Positions 46,474-58,166 of a stretch of DNA of 64,000 nucleotides are shown here, one piece after another. Source of the DNA: Nannocystaceae bacterium (GTDB lineage Bacteria > Myxococcota_A > Polyangia > Nannocystales > Nannocystaceae); the NCBI GenBank assembly GCA_019694555.1, contig JAIBBS010000015.1, positions 1 through 64,000 on the forward strand. Direction: 5' to 3'. Both the position numbers and the translations under genes were made by a program. Numbering within the stretch: the first letter of the stretch is position 1; each line of letters opens with the position of its first letter. The notes below the pieces were generated by a model that saw only the letters and a list, made by a program, of their open reading frames with translations, was not told where the DNA came from and did no database searches.

Positions 46474-46593
46474 CCGACCCGCGCAGCGACCAGGCGATCG
46501 CGCGCCGGGTGTGTCGCTGTTGCCCAGTCGGCAGCGCCGCGGCGGACAATCCGTCCCCGGCCGCTTGCCGCAGGCGCGGGCCCAGGCCACGCT

Positions 46594-47430
46594 GTGCCAG
46601 TGGCGCGTGGCTGGTGGCTGCTGCCGGTGATGGTGGCGATGGGCTGCGGTCGAGGACCGCTGTGGGTCTTCGGCGACGGCAGCGGTGACGATCTCGGCGG
46701 CGGCGAGAACGACTGCGACCGCGCCGATCTGCTGTTCGTGGTCGACGACTCGCCGAGCATGCAGGCGCACCAGCGCGACCTCGCGAACAACGTGCCCGCG
46801 TTCCTCGAGGGCGTGCAGCGATTGGTCGAGGACGGCACCGATCTCCACGTCGGCGTGACCACGACCGACGCGTATCACGGCAACACCGCGCCGTGCGATG
46901 TGCTCGGTGGGCTCGTGACTGCGACCAGCGGCTCGCACTCGAGCTGGTCGGAGTGCGGCCCGTTCGCCTCGGGCGCGCGCTACATGACCAACGCCGATCC
47001 CCTGGCCGAGGACTTCGCGTGCACCGCGATGGTCGGCACCGTCGGCAGCGTCACCGAGCAACCGCTGCGGGCCGCCGCGGAGGCGCTCGACCCCAACGGC
47101 GCCGCCGCCAGCTGCAACGCCGGCTTCCGCCGCCGCGACGCGCTGCTGGTCTTGGTGGTCGTGACCGACGAGGCCGACCAGTCGCCGGGCTTGAGCCAGC
47201 GCTGGGCGCTCGATCTGCGGGACAGCCAGGGCGGAGACGACGCACTCGCGGTGGTCTCGCTCATCGGCGAGGGCGACGATTGCGGCGAGGGCGTGGCGTG
47301 CTACGAACCCAGGGTCGAGGCCTTCACCGAGACCTTCGCCCATGGCTTCGTCGGCTCCATCGATGGCGACTACGCCGAACAGTTCGACGACGCGATCGAT
47401 GTCGTCGCGGCCGCCTGCGCGGGTGACTGA
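46594..47430 (+). CDS. vWA-domain lipoprotein
   Basis: A 278-residue protein with an N-terminal lipobox (VAMGC). A von Willebrand A fold follows: 'CDRADLLFVVDDSPSMQAHQ' carries the MIDAS motif DxSxS (DDSPS), followed by 'THVGVTTTDAY'-like strand and 'LVLVVVTDEADQSPG' with the TDEAD loop that completes the metal site. Such domains bind proteins through a divalent ion. Extracellular or outer-membrane adhesion or sensing is likely. GTG start. It ends 3 bp before the next gene. Confidence 0.82.
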   Translation: MPVARGWWLLPVMVAMGCGRGPLWVFGDGSGDDLGGGENDCDRADLLFVVDDSPSMQAHQRDLANNVPAFLEGVQRLVEDGTDLHVGVTTTDAYHGNTAPCDVLGGLVTATSGSHSSWSECGPFASGARYMTNADPLAEDFACTAMVGTVGSVTEQPLRAAAEALDPNGAAASCNAGFRRRDALLVLVVVTDEADQSPGLSQRWALDLRDSQGGDDALAVVSLIGEGDDCGEGVACYEPRVEAFTETFAHGFVGSIDGDYAEQFDDAIDVVAAACAGD

Positions 47431-47433
47431 GCC

Positions 47434-47955
47434 GTGACGCCGCTGGGCCACGCGGGCGTCGGCGTGGTGCTGGCCCACGCCGACCGCCGGCTGTGGTTGT
47501 CCGCGCTGGTGCTGGGCGCGATGCTGCCGGACATCGACTTCGTGCTCGTGTGGGCGCCGCAGTTCAACGCCTGGCACCGCGTCATCACCCACAACCTGCT
47601 GTTCGTCGCGGTGAGCTCGATCGCGCTGGGCCTGGCGCTCGCGCGCCGTCGCGCGCAGGCCCCCGCGGCGGCGATGCTGGCGTTGGCGCTCGGTGGGCTC
47701 TCGCACCTCGCCATCGACGCGTGCATGGACGCCAACGCCAGCAACGGCATCGGCGTGGCGCTGCTGTGGCCGCTGTCGTCGGTGATGGTCTCGCCGTTCA
47801 ACCTGCTGACGCCGCAGCAGGGCGGCTCCGGCTGGAGCGATCCGGTCGCGGCCGCGCGCGCGGCCCTGCCCGGGGTGCTGTGGGAGCTGCCGGGCATCGC
47901 AGCCGGCGCGGTGCTGCTGCTGCGCCGGCGCCGACGCCAGCGCGCTCGGGCATGA
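47434..47955 (+). CDS. YdjM/DUF457-like membrane-bound metal-dependent hydrolase
   Basis: A 173-residue integral membrane protein with the conserved residues of this family: 'LGHAGVGVVLAH' at the start, 'LPDIDFVLVW' (D-x-D), and 'FNAWHRVITHNLLFVAV' (HRxxTH), followed by 'LSHLAIDA' (HxxxD). The His/Asp set suggests a metal site, but the function of this group is not known. GTG start. It overlaps the following gene as ATGA and follows the vWA gene by 3 bp, so all three form an operon. Confidence 0.85.
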   Translation: MTPLGHAGVGVVLAHADRRLWLSALVLGAMLPDIDFVLVWAPQFNAWHRVITHNLLFVAVSSIALGLALARRRAQAPAAAMLALALGGLSHLAIDACMDANASNGIGVALLWPLSSVMVSPFNLLTPQQGGSGWSDPVAAARAALPGVLWELPGIAAGAVLLLRRRRRQRARA

Positions 47956-48755
47956 TGGCGCGCATGCAGCCTGGCCTCAGCCTTCCCCGCACCCTCGTCG
48001 CGCTCGCGCTCGTGGGTGCCAGCGCCTGTGCCACCGGCGGTGACGACGGTGGCAGCGGTGCCGACGGCGGCACCACCGGCACGTCGATGTCGACCACCGC
48101 GTCGACCACGGTGACGACGAGCGAGTCGGTGTCGACCACCGCCACCACCGCCACCACCGCCGACGACGGCGACGGCAGCAGCTCGTCCGCGCCGGCCAGC
48201 GACCTTCCGCCCGAGTGCCCCGAGGGCATGCTCGACTGCCCCTGCGACGCCGAGGGTGCGTGCGTGCGACCGCTGCAGTGCATCGACGACGTGTGCAGCG
48301 AACCGATCGTGTGCGACGCGGACGCCAACGAGCCCAACGACTTCCGCGACGAGGCCACCGCGCTGGGCAGCATCAGCGACGACGATCTCGAGACGCTCGA
48401 GTTCGCCGGCGTGCTCGACGGCCCCGACGACGCCGACTGGTTCACGTACACCGGCAGCGACAACCTCGGCGACACCGTCGATCCCGCGCGCACGCTGACG
48501 GTCCCCAGCGGCACGCTGCAGATGTGCAAGTTCTTCCAGTGCAACGTCGGCGAGGCCCAGGTCGTGTGCCCCGCCGGCACCGAGGGCGTGACCGAGGGTC
48601 TGTTGCACGGCTGCTGCGCGCCGACGGCGTTCGCGTTCGACAGCGACGGCGTCGAGTGCATCGGCGGCGCGTTCGACACTGGCGGCACGGTGTGGATCGT
48701 GCTGCGCGCGGCGACCGAGGCCTGCGTGGCCTACTCGGGCGTGGCGCACTTCTGA
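47952..48755 (+). CDS. Cys-rich lipoprotein with Thr/Ser linker
   Basis: A 267-residue lipoprotein. The signal ends with a lipobox (ASAC) and is followed by ~65 residues of Thr/Ser/Asp. The mature domain has a short Cys-rich stretch (CPCDAEGAC...CIDDVC, about 90-120) and then a region 'DANEPNDFRDEATAL', like the PPC-type segments of secreted proteins of this group. The ATG overlaps the preceding stop (ATGA). No catalytic residues recognised. Confidence 0.75.
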   Translation: MMARMQPGLSLPRTLVALALVGASACATGGDDGGSGADGGTTGTSMSTTASTTVTTSESVSTTATTATTADDGDGSSSSAPASDLPPECPEGMLDCPCDAEGACVRPLQCIDDVCSEPIVCDADANEPNDFRDEATALGSISDDDLETLEFAGVLDGPDDADWFTYTGSDNLGDTVDPARTLTVPSGTLQMCKFFQCNVGEAQVVCPAGTEGVTEGLLHGCCAPTAFAFDSDGVECIGGAFDTGGTVWIVLRAATEACVAYSGVAHF

Positions 48756-48828
48756 CGAGGAGCGAAGCGATGCGGGAGAGGGAGGCTCCGGCGGGCAAAG
48801 GCAGGCCGCCCTGCCCCATTGCTCGGTG

Positions 48829-50247
48829 TCACCACTCGGCCTGATCGTAGGCGCACAGGCTGCGCAGGTGCTGCTCGCGGTCCTCGCAGAACAGCGAGCG
48901 CGTGATCGCGTGGGTCAGGCGCTGCACCGAGTACTTCATGCCCGAGATGCTCGCGCCGCCGAAGCCCAGGCTCAGCAGGCCGCCGAAGGTGTAGTTGTGG
49001 ATCTGCCCGATCCACGGCGCGGTCCCGGGTACGCGCTCGGTGAACTCGAAGCCGGGCCCCAGGTAGGGATGCCGCGCGAGATCGTCGTGGGCCTCGTCGG
49101 CCGGCGGCGTGTAGCGATCGCGCCACAGCGCGACATGGGGTGCGACCGCGGCGAGCTCGGGCCGACGCGCGAGGTCGGTGACGAAGCCGGTGCCGACGAT
49201 GACGAAGTCGAGCTCGTCGACGCCCGCGGGCGTGGTCACGGCCACCGCGTCGCCGCGCATGGCCACGCCGTGCCACGGCGTGCCCGGCCGCAGCGTGAAG
49301 CCGGCGTGGGCCTGCGCGCGGCGCAGGGTATCGGCCGGCGGCAGCTGACCCATGCGCAGGATCTGACGGATGAAGCGCCACTTGTCGGGGTCGGGCAGAT
49401 CGCCCAAGTGCTTGAGGAAGCCGACGAACTCGGCCCAGCGGTAGGCGTTGACGTCGACCAGCTGCTTGCGACGAAAGTACAGATCGACCCGCGCGGCGCC
49501 GTGCTCGAGCGCGACCGCGGCGTTGTCGAACGCCGACGCGCCGGCCCCGAGCACGCCGATGCGACGGCCCCGCAGCGCGTCGAAGTCGATCGCATCGCGG
49601 GTGTGGGCCCAGCGATCGCGCGGCAGGCCCTCGCGGATCATCGCGGGCACGTCCCACGCGCCCGAGCCGTCGATGCCGGTCGCGAGCACCACGCGGCGCG
49701 CGAAGTACCGCACCGGCGCGCCGTCGCGGCGCGCGTCGATCGCCAACACGCCCGGGGTCGCGTCGGGCCCGATCGCGGTCACGGTGGTGTCGGGCTGCAC
49801 CGGCAGCGCGAGCGTGCGGCGGTACCACGCGAGGTACTCGGCCCAGGTCTCCTTGGGCACCAGGCCCAGGCCCTGCCACTGCCCGAGGCCGCGCTGCGCC
49901 TCGAACCATGCCTGGATCGTGAGGTTGGGAATGCCGAGATCGGGCCCGGTGAGGTACTTGGGCGTGCGCAGCGTGTTCATGCGCGCGAAGTTCAGCCACG
50001 GGCCCGCGCGATCGAGCGGTTGATCGTCGAGCACCAGCACGCGCTCGACCTTCTCGCGGCGCAGCGCGAAGGCCGTGACCAACCCACCCTGCCCGCCACC
50101 GACGATCACGACGTCGTGCACCGGCTCGCCGCCCGCGGCCCGCAGCTCGGGCAGCCACGGTCGCCGGGGGTAGTCGAGCAGCTCGAGGTCGCGGGCCAGC
50201 GCGGCCTCGAGCGCAGCAAGGGAATCGATCGCGTCGGCGTGGGGCAT
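48829..50247 (-). CDS. flavin-containing monooxygenase-like NAD(P)-binding protein
   Basis: A 472-residue oxidoreductase with two Rossmann motifs: 'HDVVIVGGGQGGLVTAFALR' (FAD, GxGxxG) near the N-terminus and 'IGVLGAGASAFDNAAVALEH' (NAD(P), GxGxxA) near the middle. 'VIVGTGFVTDLA' is the ATG-type motif of FMO/lysine-N-hydroxylase relatives. The start at 50247 (MPHADAID) fits; upstream codons fall in an intergenic repeat. The substrate cannot be inferred. It follows an S9 peptidase gene on the same strand with a 148-bp gap that contains a repeat. Confidence 0.85.
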   Translation of the reverse strand: MPHADAIDSLAALEAALARDLELLDYPRRPWLPELRAAGGEPVHDVVIVGGGQGGLVTAFALRREKVERVLVLDDQPLDRAGPWLNFARMNTLRTPKYLTGPDLGIPNLTIQAWFEAQRGLGQWQGLGLVPKETWAEYLAWYRRTLALPVQPDTTVTAIGPDATPGVLAIDARRDGAPVRYFARRVVLATGIDGSGAWDVPAMIREGLPRDRWAHTRDAIDFDALRGRRIGVLGAGASAFDNAAVALEHGAARVDLYFRRKQLVDVNAYRWAEFVGFLKHLGDLPDPDKWRFIRQILRMGQLPPADTLRRAQAHAGFTLRPGTPWHGVAMRGDAVAVTTPAGVDELDFVIVGTGFVTDLARRPELAAVAPHVALWRDRYTPPADEAHDDLARHPYLGPGFEFTERVPGTAPWIGQIHNYTFGGLLSLGFGGASISGMKYSVQRLTHAITRSLFCEDREQHLRSLCAYDQAEW

Positions 50248-50294
50248 CGCCTGCGCAGGGTCGCATCGCCGCGGGCGAGTCCGCAACGCGTTCG

Positions 50295-50361
50295 CGCGCC
50301 CGCTCGCGGGACCGGGCTCGCTCGCGTCGCCGCGCGGACGCGGGTCCGCGCGCATTCGCTG
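50295..50361 (-). repeat. dispersed intergenic repeat, copy C
   Basis: 67 bp in the 148-bp gap between two minus-strand genes. On the minus strand it starts CAGCGAATGCGCGCGGACCC and ends near GGTCCCGCGAGCGGGCG. It matches copies A (18245-18321) and B (32733-32807) with several small indels and is the most diverged of the three. Confidence 0.6.
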
Positions 50362-50372
50362 CGGCAGGCCCG

Positions 50373-50397
50373 GTCGATGGAGAGCAAGCTCCGCTTC
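50373..50397. repeat. 25-bp repeat module, copy 2
   Basis: Plus strand GTCGATGGAGAGCAAGCTCC then GCTTC, 24 of 25 identical to 32703-32727. It overlaps the first two bases of the S9 peptidase stop codon. Together with copy C it makes a mosaic element whose order is the reverse of that around copy B. Confidence 0.65.
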
Positions 50398-52327
50398 AGC
50401 CCGCGGTGGCGAGCCCGAGCACGCGGCGATGGAACGCCAGCTCGCGCGCCCAGCTGTCGGCGATCGACTCCGCACGGCGCAGGCCGTGGCCCTCGCCCTC
50501 GTAGCGGTGGTACTCGACCTCGACGCCGCGGGCCCGCAGCGCCTCGACCATGGCCTCGGTCTGCGCCGCGGGCACCACCGGATCGTCGCTGCCCTGGAAG
50601 AAGATCACCGGCACCGCGATGCGGTCGGCGGCGAAGAGCGGCGATCGCTCGCGCCACAGCGGCCGCGGATCGTCGTGCTCGCCGAAGAGGAAGCGGTCGT
50701 AGTGCGACTCGAACGCGTGGGTGTCGTGCACCAGCGACTCGACGTCCGCGACGCCGTAGTGGCTCGCGCCCGCGGCGAAGACGTCGTGGAACGCGAGCGC
50801 GCACAGCACCGTGAAGCCGCCGGCACTGCCGCCGCGGATGATCATGCGCCGCGGGTCGACCACGCCGGCCGCGGCGACGTGGCGCGCAGCCGCGACGCAG
50901 TCGGCGACGTCGCGCACGCCCCACATGCCGCGCAGCCGCTCGCGGTAGGCGCGACCGAAGCCGGTGCTGCCGCGGTAGTTGACGTCGAGCACCGCGAAGC
51001 CGCGCGTGGTCCAGAACTGCACCGCGAGGTGGGCGTCGGCGATGGCACAGCCGGTGGGGCCGCCGTGGGCCATGACCACCAGCGGCGGGCGCTCGTGCTC
51101 GGGCCCGCGGTGACCCGGCGCGTGCGGGCGGTACAGCCACGCGTGCGCATGATCGCCGTCGCTGGTCGCGAAGCGGATCGGCTCGGGCTCCGACCACCAC
51201 GCCGCCGGCAGCACCGGATCGTCGCCCTCGGACAGGCCCACGTCGACGCGGGCCAGCGTGTCGCCGTCGCGATCGATCCACGTGACCGCGGTACCGCGAC
51301 CATCCCAGCCCTGCAGCACCAGCGCACCGGCCTCGCCCGCGACCAAGTGCCCGATGGTGCGGCCGCGGGTCGCGAGCGTCGTCAGCGTGCCGTCGCGCAG
51401 CGACAGCCGCACGACGCGGGACTGGCCCTCGTGCATGCCCGCCGCGATCACGGTGTCGTCGTCGAGCAGGCCCCAGGTGCGCAGGCCGAGGTTCCACATC
51501 GCCGCGCCGAGCTCGACGCTGCGATCGGCTGCGTCGCGCAGCACCGGCTGGGCGCCGCGATCGGTGTCGCGCCACAGCGTCCACGCGCCGTCGCGCTCCC
51601 ACAGGAACAGCAGCGCGCCGTCGCGCGCGAACCCGGGCTGCTGCGCCGACGCACTCGCGTCGCCGGCGACGTGGCGCGGCGCGAGCGGTCGGCCCGCGGC
51701 GTCGAGCGTCGCACACCACAGCGCGCTCGCGTCCCACGGCATGTGCGGGTGATCCCACTGCACCCACGCCAGCGTCGCGCCGTCGTGATCGAGCGTGGGT
51801 GCAGCGTAGAAGTCGGCGCCCTCGCACACGATCGAGATCGCGCCATCGCCCAGCGCCACCGCCACGATCGCGACGCGCCGCGGCGCGCCGGGTTCGAGCG
51901 CCTCGGCGACCGCGAGGATGCGATCGCGGCGGGCGTCGACGATCGGCTCGGCGAAGCGCCAGGGCCCGGCGGCAGACAACGGCACGATGCTGCCGTCCTC
52001 GCGCCGCAACCACAGCCGGCCATCGCCGCGATCGGCGAAGACGATGCGCGCGCCGTGCTCGACCCACGCGCGGCCGCCGTACTCGTAGGCGCGCGTGCCC
52101 ACGTCGTGCGGCGCGGGCACCAGCGCGGTGCGCCGGCCGTCGCGCTCGCAGCGGATCAGCGTGGTGCGCCCGCGCTCGGCCGGCCGCGACTCGCACACCA
52201 CCATCGCGTCGCCCACGAAACGCGGCGCAGACAGGCGCCGCGCACCCACGGCCATGCGTTCGGGCGCCAGCGGGGAGTCCCAGCAACCCCAGGGCACCAG
52301 CCGTGCGTCGTCGTCCGAGCGTGCCAC
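50396..52327 (-). CDS. S9 prolyl-oligopeptidase-family peptidase
   Basis: A ~643-residue enzyme. An N-terminal beta-propeller-like part (~1-370; repeats such as 'DGRLWLRREDGSIVPLS') precedes an alpha/beta-hydrolase domain with the nucleophile 'RGGSAGG' (GxSxGG), 'FFQGSDDPVVP' with the Asp, and His in 'YEGEGHGLRRAES'. 'APGxGxGxxHGGP'-type segment 'VVMAHGGPTG' forms the oxyanion wall. It lacks a signal. The GTG at 52327 is chosen from the usual start of the family ('LVPWGCWDSPLAP' soon after); an ATG at 52417 is possible but falls close to the divergent start at 52432. Confidence 0.87.
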   Translation of the reverse strand: MARSDDDARLVPWGCWDSPLAPERMAVGARRLSAPRFVGDAMVVCESRPAERGRTTLIRCERDGRRTALVPAPHDVGTRAYEYGGRAWVEHGARIVFADRGDGRLWLRREDGSIVPLSAAGPWRFAEPIVDARRDRILAVAEALEPGAPRRVAIVAVALGDGAISIVCEGADFYAAPTLDHDGATLAWVQWDHPHMPWDASALWCATLDAAGRPLAPRHVAGDASASAQQPGFARDGALLFLWERDGAWTLWRDTDRGAQPVLRDAADRSVELGAAMWNLGLRTWGLLDDDTVIAAGMHEGQSRVVRLSLRDGTLTTLATRGRTIGHLVAGEAGALVLQGWDGRGTAVTWIDRDGDTLARVDVGLSEGDDPVLPAAWWSEPEPIRFATSDGDHAHAWLYRPHAPGHRGPEHERPPLVVMAHGGPTGCAIADAHLAVQFWTTRGFAVLDVNYRGSTGFGRAYRERLRGMWGVRDVADCVAAARHVAAAGVVDPRRMIIRGGSAGGFTVLCALAFHDVFAAGASHYGVADVESLVHDTHAFESHYDRFLFGEHDDPRPLWRERSPLFAADRIAVPVIFFQGSDDPVVPAAQTEAMVEALRARGVEVEYHRYEGEGHGLRRAESIADSWARELAFHRRVLGLATAG

Positions 52328-52431
52328 GTCGGCGGCGATGGTACGCGCAATTCCCTGCCGCGCGCGTCGGTCCCCATGCCCACGCGCTTCGCTTGCAGCG
52401 CGGGCGCCCGCGAGCATACCGTCTGGGACCG

Positions 52432-54018
52432 ATGCCCGCGCCGCTGCGATTCCTCTTCGTCGGTCCGTTCACCGCCGCGCCCAAGGGCGAGCGCATCACC
52501 GTGTCGGGCGAGCGCATGGCCGACGTCATGGCCCGCCTGCCGCTGCGCACCGACGTGCGCGTCACCGATCGCCTCGGCGCCGGCGGCGAGCGCAGCTACG
52601 CGATGCAGCTCGCGAGCGCCCGGGCCTTGCGCATCGCCGACGTGATCGCGGGTCACGCTCCGCTGTCGCAGCTCGCCGAGATCGCGACCGCGCTGGTGCG
52701 ACCGACCGGCGCGATCACGATCGAGCAGGCGGTCGAACAGGTGCGGCGGCTCGCGGGCGACGGCCCGCTCGCGCGTGCCCTGTCGGAGCTCGACGCGTCG
52801 CCCGCCCCTGCCGCGCCCACGTCCACCGCGGCGCAGGCACCCGCGCCCGCGCCCAGCAGCGCCAGCAGCGGCGACATCTTCGCGCAGGCCGATCTGCCCA
52901 GCGGCGGCTCGGGCGACGCGGACACCGTGCGCGCGGCCAAGTCGGGCCTCGATGCGTTCATCGGTGCGATGCGCGGCGGCAAGCCCAAGGCGCCCTCGGG
53001 TCGCAACGACGCGCAGCAGCGCGCGGCCGCGCTGTTGCTCGATGCGCTCGACGCCACCGCGGCCGAGATGCTCTCGCACGAGCCCATCGCGACGCTCGAG
53101 GCCAACTGGCGCGGGATCAAGCTGGTGTTGTCGGAGTCGCCCGGTCACGACCGCCTCGCGATCGAGCTGCTCGACACCACCGCCGCGCAGCAGGCCGACG
53201 CGCTGGCCGCGGCGCTGGCCCACGGCACCTTGCCCGACCTCGTCGTCGTCACCACGCCGATCGACGATCCCGCGACGCTCGCGAGCCTGGCGGAGTGCAC
53301 CGCGTCGCACTTCGTGCCCGTGCTCGCGACGCTCGATCCCGCGGCGCTCGAGGTCGGCGAGCTGCCGATGCAGGCCTGGAGCGCGCTGCGTCGGCGGCCG
53401 GTGTCCGGCTGGGCCTCGGTCGCGACCAACGACATCGTCGTCGCGCACGAGCCCACGCGCGTGGGTCCGCGCGTCGCCTTCGCGGCGCCGGTGTTCGCGG
53501 TCGCAGCGATGATGGCCGCGTCGCTGCGGCGCGACGGCACCTTCGGCGACGCGTTCGGGCGCGCCGGCGCGCTGGCCTCCCCCGCGTCGCAGCCGGTCGG
53601 CGACCGTCGCAGCGGCGTGCGCAACGTGCCGGTGCGCGCCGAGATGACGCCCGACGCGATGCGGCAGATGGCGGAGATCGGCGTGGTCGTGGTCGGCAGC
53701 GAGCCCGGCGGCGAGCGCCTGCTCGCGGTCGGTGCACCGATGGTCGCGGTCGAGGACGGGCCGTCGCTGCCCGGCCGCGTGCTCGTCGGCCGCGCGGTGC
53801 GGGCCGCGATCGCCGCCCGAGCGGATCTCGATCGCGACGCGACCGACGAAGCCCTGGCCCAGGCGCTGCTGCGCGCGGCCGCGAGCGTGCTGCCCGATGG
53901 GCCGCCGGGGACCTGCGCACTGGAGGCTCGCCGCAGGGGGCCGACCGGCCTCGACGTCACCGTGAAGTTTCGCGCTGCGGCAACCGGCCGGCCCTTCGGC
54001 GTGACGCTGTCGACCTGA
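52432..54018 (+). CDS. TssB/TssC contractile-sheath-like fusion protein (orphan)
   Basis: A 528-residue soluble protein. The first ~110 residues ('PLRFLFVGPFTAAPKGERIT...') resemble TssB (VipA); an Ala/Pro linker (~120-150) follows. The region 'EPIATLEANWRGIKLVLSES' and 'LAIELLD' matches the TssC (VipB) N-terminal core LEAxWRGL. Later 'RVAFAAPVFAVAAMMAASLR' resembles the ANPAYxFAxxxAxSF of TssC. No other T6SS gene lies in the window. It could be a diverged sheath protein of another contractile system, or a derivative that lost contraction. Signal absent. Confidence 0.6.
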   Translation: MPAPLRFLFVGPFTAAPKGERITVSGERMADVMARLPLRTDVRVTDRLGAGGERSYAMQLASARALRIADVIAGHAPLSQLAEIATALVRPTGAITIEQAVEQVRRLAGDGPLARALSELDASPAPAAPTSTAAQAPAPAPSSASSGDIFAQADLPSGGSGDADTVRAAKSGLDAFIGAMRGGKPKAPSGRNDAQQRAAALLLDALDATAAEMLSHEPIATLEANWRGIKLVLSESPGHDRLAIELLDTTAAQQADALAAALAHGTLPDLVVVTTPIDDPATLASLAECTASHFVPVLATLDPAALEVGELPMQAWSALRRRPVSGWASVATNDIVVAHEPTRVGPRVAFAAPVFAVAAMMAASLRRDGTFGDAFGRAGALASPASQPVGDRRSGVRNVPVRAEMTPDAMRQMAEIGVVVVGSEPGGERLLAVGAPMVAVEDGPSLPGRVLVGRAVRAAIAARADLDRDATDEALAQALLRAAASVLPDGPPGTCALEARRRGPTGLDVTVKFRAAATGRPFGVTLST

Positions 54019-54202
54019 CGCGCGAGCACCGACGCACGGCCGTGCAGGTGCGACAGCCGGGCCCGGCGTCGGCGTCGGCCCTGCACCCAGCCCGCGTCGG
54101 CGTCAGACCCGGGCCGCCGCTCGGTCGTTCCCCCCGGGCAGCCCGAGCCCGCCGTCGCCACCCACGGCCAGCGGAGTTTTTGGGCTATGCTGAGCAGCCC
54201 TC

Positions 54203-56239
<2,037 letters not shown>

Positions 56240-56264
56240 GCCCGCCGACCGCACGGCACGCGCG

Positions 56265-58124
56265 ATGTACAGCGTTCGCGTCACGGCGCCCGACGGCACC
56301 TGCCACACGCACCCGCTGCCCAGCGCTCAGGTCGGCATCGGACGCGACCGCAGCAACGCGATCGTGCTCGAGGGCATGGGCGTCTCCGCCGTCCACGCGA
56401 TGATCGAGCTGCAGGCCGGCGTGGTCGTGCTCAAGGATCGCGGCAGCACCAACGGCACCTACCTCAACGGCCGCCGCCTCGACGAACCCACGCGCCTGGC
56501 CGAGGGCGATCGCTTCTACGTGGGTCAGTTCCTGCTCGAGCTGGTGCGGCTGGCCCCGGCGCCCGAGTCGGCCGGCGTCGACGCCGAGCTGCTCTCGAGC
56601 GGGCCGTTGCTGCGCGGCTCGGGGCCGCATCGGCGCTGGCGCGACACGCAGGCGCGACTGCAGCGCTACGCCGAGCAGTGGGACGCGGCCGATCGCCCCG
56701 CGCGGCTGTTGCTGCGCAGCAGCGAGCTGCGCGACGCGAAGCGCTGGCTCGCGACGCCGCCACCGTCGAGCGCAGACGATCCCGGTCGGCTGGTGCAGGA
56801 GTTCGTCGCCGCGAGCGGTCGCGTCGCGAAGCGGCGCGCGGTCACGACCGCGGTGCTCGCCTGCGGTGGTGCGGTGGTGCTCGGCGGCGCGGTCACGACC
56901 GCGGTGTTGCTGTGGCCACGCGACCAGCCGCCACCGGCCACGGGCACCAGCGAGCCGGTCGCCGACGCGGCCACGGTCGCGTCGGAGGACACCGGCGAGG
57001 CCGAGGTCGAGCCGCCGCCCGACGAGCCCGAACCCGATCGCCCGCGCCGCACCGCGGAGGCGTTCGAACCCGTCGAGCACCTGGTCGTGCCCGGCGAGAC
57101 GCTCGCCGACATCGCGCGCCGCTACGACGTCAGCGTCGACGATCTGGTGGCGTGGAACCTGCTCAACCGCGACGCGAAGCTGCAGCCCACGGTGTGTGCC
57201 GTCAGCGACGACAGCAGCCCGGTCGACACCCGCGCGGGCCAGCGCCTGCAGATCCGCGAGCCGCACAAGCGCCCGCTGCCGCAGCAGTGCGTGCGCTACG
57301 AGGTCGAGGCCGGCGAGGGTTGGCCGCAGCTGGCGGCGCGTTTCGACGTCGACATCACGCGGCTGCGCGAGCTCAACCCCGGCGTCACCGATCCGGCCGA
57401 GGGGCAGATCATCGAGGTGTGGATCGATCCCAAGCCGTACAAGCCCCGCGAGCCGCGGCAGGCCATCGCGTCGCTCGATCTGCCCGACACCGCGCAGTCG
57501 ATCGGCACACCCAACGACGGCCGGCTCGAGAACGGCATCCAGCTGCCCGACAACGCCGCGTACACGCGCAAGGCGCCCAACATCATGTGGGGCGCGGCGT
57601 ACATGATCGAGAACCTGCACGAGGCCATCGTCACGTTCCGCCAGGACGTCGACTTCGACGGCGTGGTCATCGTCGCCGACATGAGCAAGAAGCAGGGCGG
57701 ACACTTCGATCCGCACAAGTCGCACCAGGCCGGACGCGACGTCGACATCTGGCTGCCCACGCTCAAGGGCGTGTACAAGAAGAAGTACCTCGGTGACGGA
57801 CGTCGTGAGACCGAGCGCCGCGCGTTCTGGTGGGAGGTGGACTGGTACGCGACGTGGGGCCTGGCGCGCGCGCTGATCAAGACTGGATCGGTCGAGGCGA
57901 TCTTCTTGGATCACCGCCTGCAGCCGTATGTCTACAACGCGGCCAAGAACATGGGTGCGACCAAGGAAGAGCTCGACGCGTGGATCCAATATCCCCGCCC
58001 GGTCGGCCAGCCTGGCGGCATCCTCACGCACTCGCCCGATCACCTCTCGCACATCCACGTGCGCTTCAAGTGCGCGCCGTACGAGACGCAGTGCAAGGGC
58101 CACCGCGGGCCGCCCGGCGACTGA
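56265..58124 (+). CDS. FHA-LysM-MepA fusion: predicted phospho-regulated peptidoglycan endopeptidase
   Basis: A 619-residue protein. An FHA domain (~20-95: 'VGIGRDRSNAIVLEG', 'VSAVHAMI', 'GSTNGTYLNGRRL') that reads phospho-Thr lies in the cytoplasm. A membrane segment (~193-217) leads to two LysM modules (~270-300 and ~345-390) and a MepA-type (M74) endopeptidase with 'SHQAGRDVDIW' (HxxGxxVD, His487/Asp494) and 'DHLSHIHVRFKC' (His593/596/598). MepA cleaves D-Ala-mDAP cross-links in the periplasm. The fusion would link phospho-signalling to wall cleavage. The kinase gene is 25 bp upstream. Confidence 0.92.
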   Translation: MYSVRVTAPDGTCHTHPLPSAQVGIGRDRSNAIVLEGMGVSAVHAMIELQAGVVVLKDRGSTNGTYLNGRRLDEPTRLAEGDRFYVGQFLLELVRLAPAPESAGVDAELLSSGPLLRGSGPHRRWRDTQARLQRYAEQWDAADRPARLLLRSSELRDAKRWLATPPPSSADDPGRLVQEFVAASGRVAKRRAVTTAVLACGGAVVLGGAVTTAVLLWPRDQPPPATGTSEPVADAATVASEDTGEAEVEPPPDEPEPDRPRRTAEAFEPVEHLVVPGETLADIARRYDVSVDDLVAWNLLNRDAKLQPTVCAVSDDSSPVDTRAGQRLQIREPHKRPLPQQCVRYEVEAGEGWPQLAARFDVDITRLRELNPGVTDPAEGQIIEVWIDPKPYKPREPRQAIASLDLPDTAQSIGTPNDGRLENGIQLPDNAAYTRKAPNIMWGAAYMIENLHEAIVTFRQDVDFDGVVIVADMSKKQGGHFDPHKSHQAGRDVDIWLPTLKGVYKKKYLGDGRRETERRAFWWEVDWYATWGLARALIKTGSVEAIFLDHRLQPYVYNAAKNMGATKEELDAWIQYPRPVGQPGGILTHSPDHLSHIHVRFKCAPYETQCKGHRGPPGD

Positions 58125-58166
58125 CCGCGGCCCACGCCTGCGCCGGTGGGCTACCATGGCGACGAC

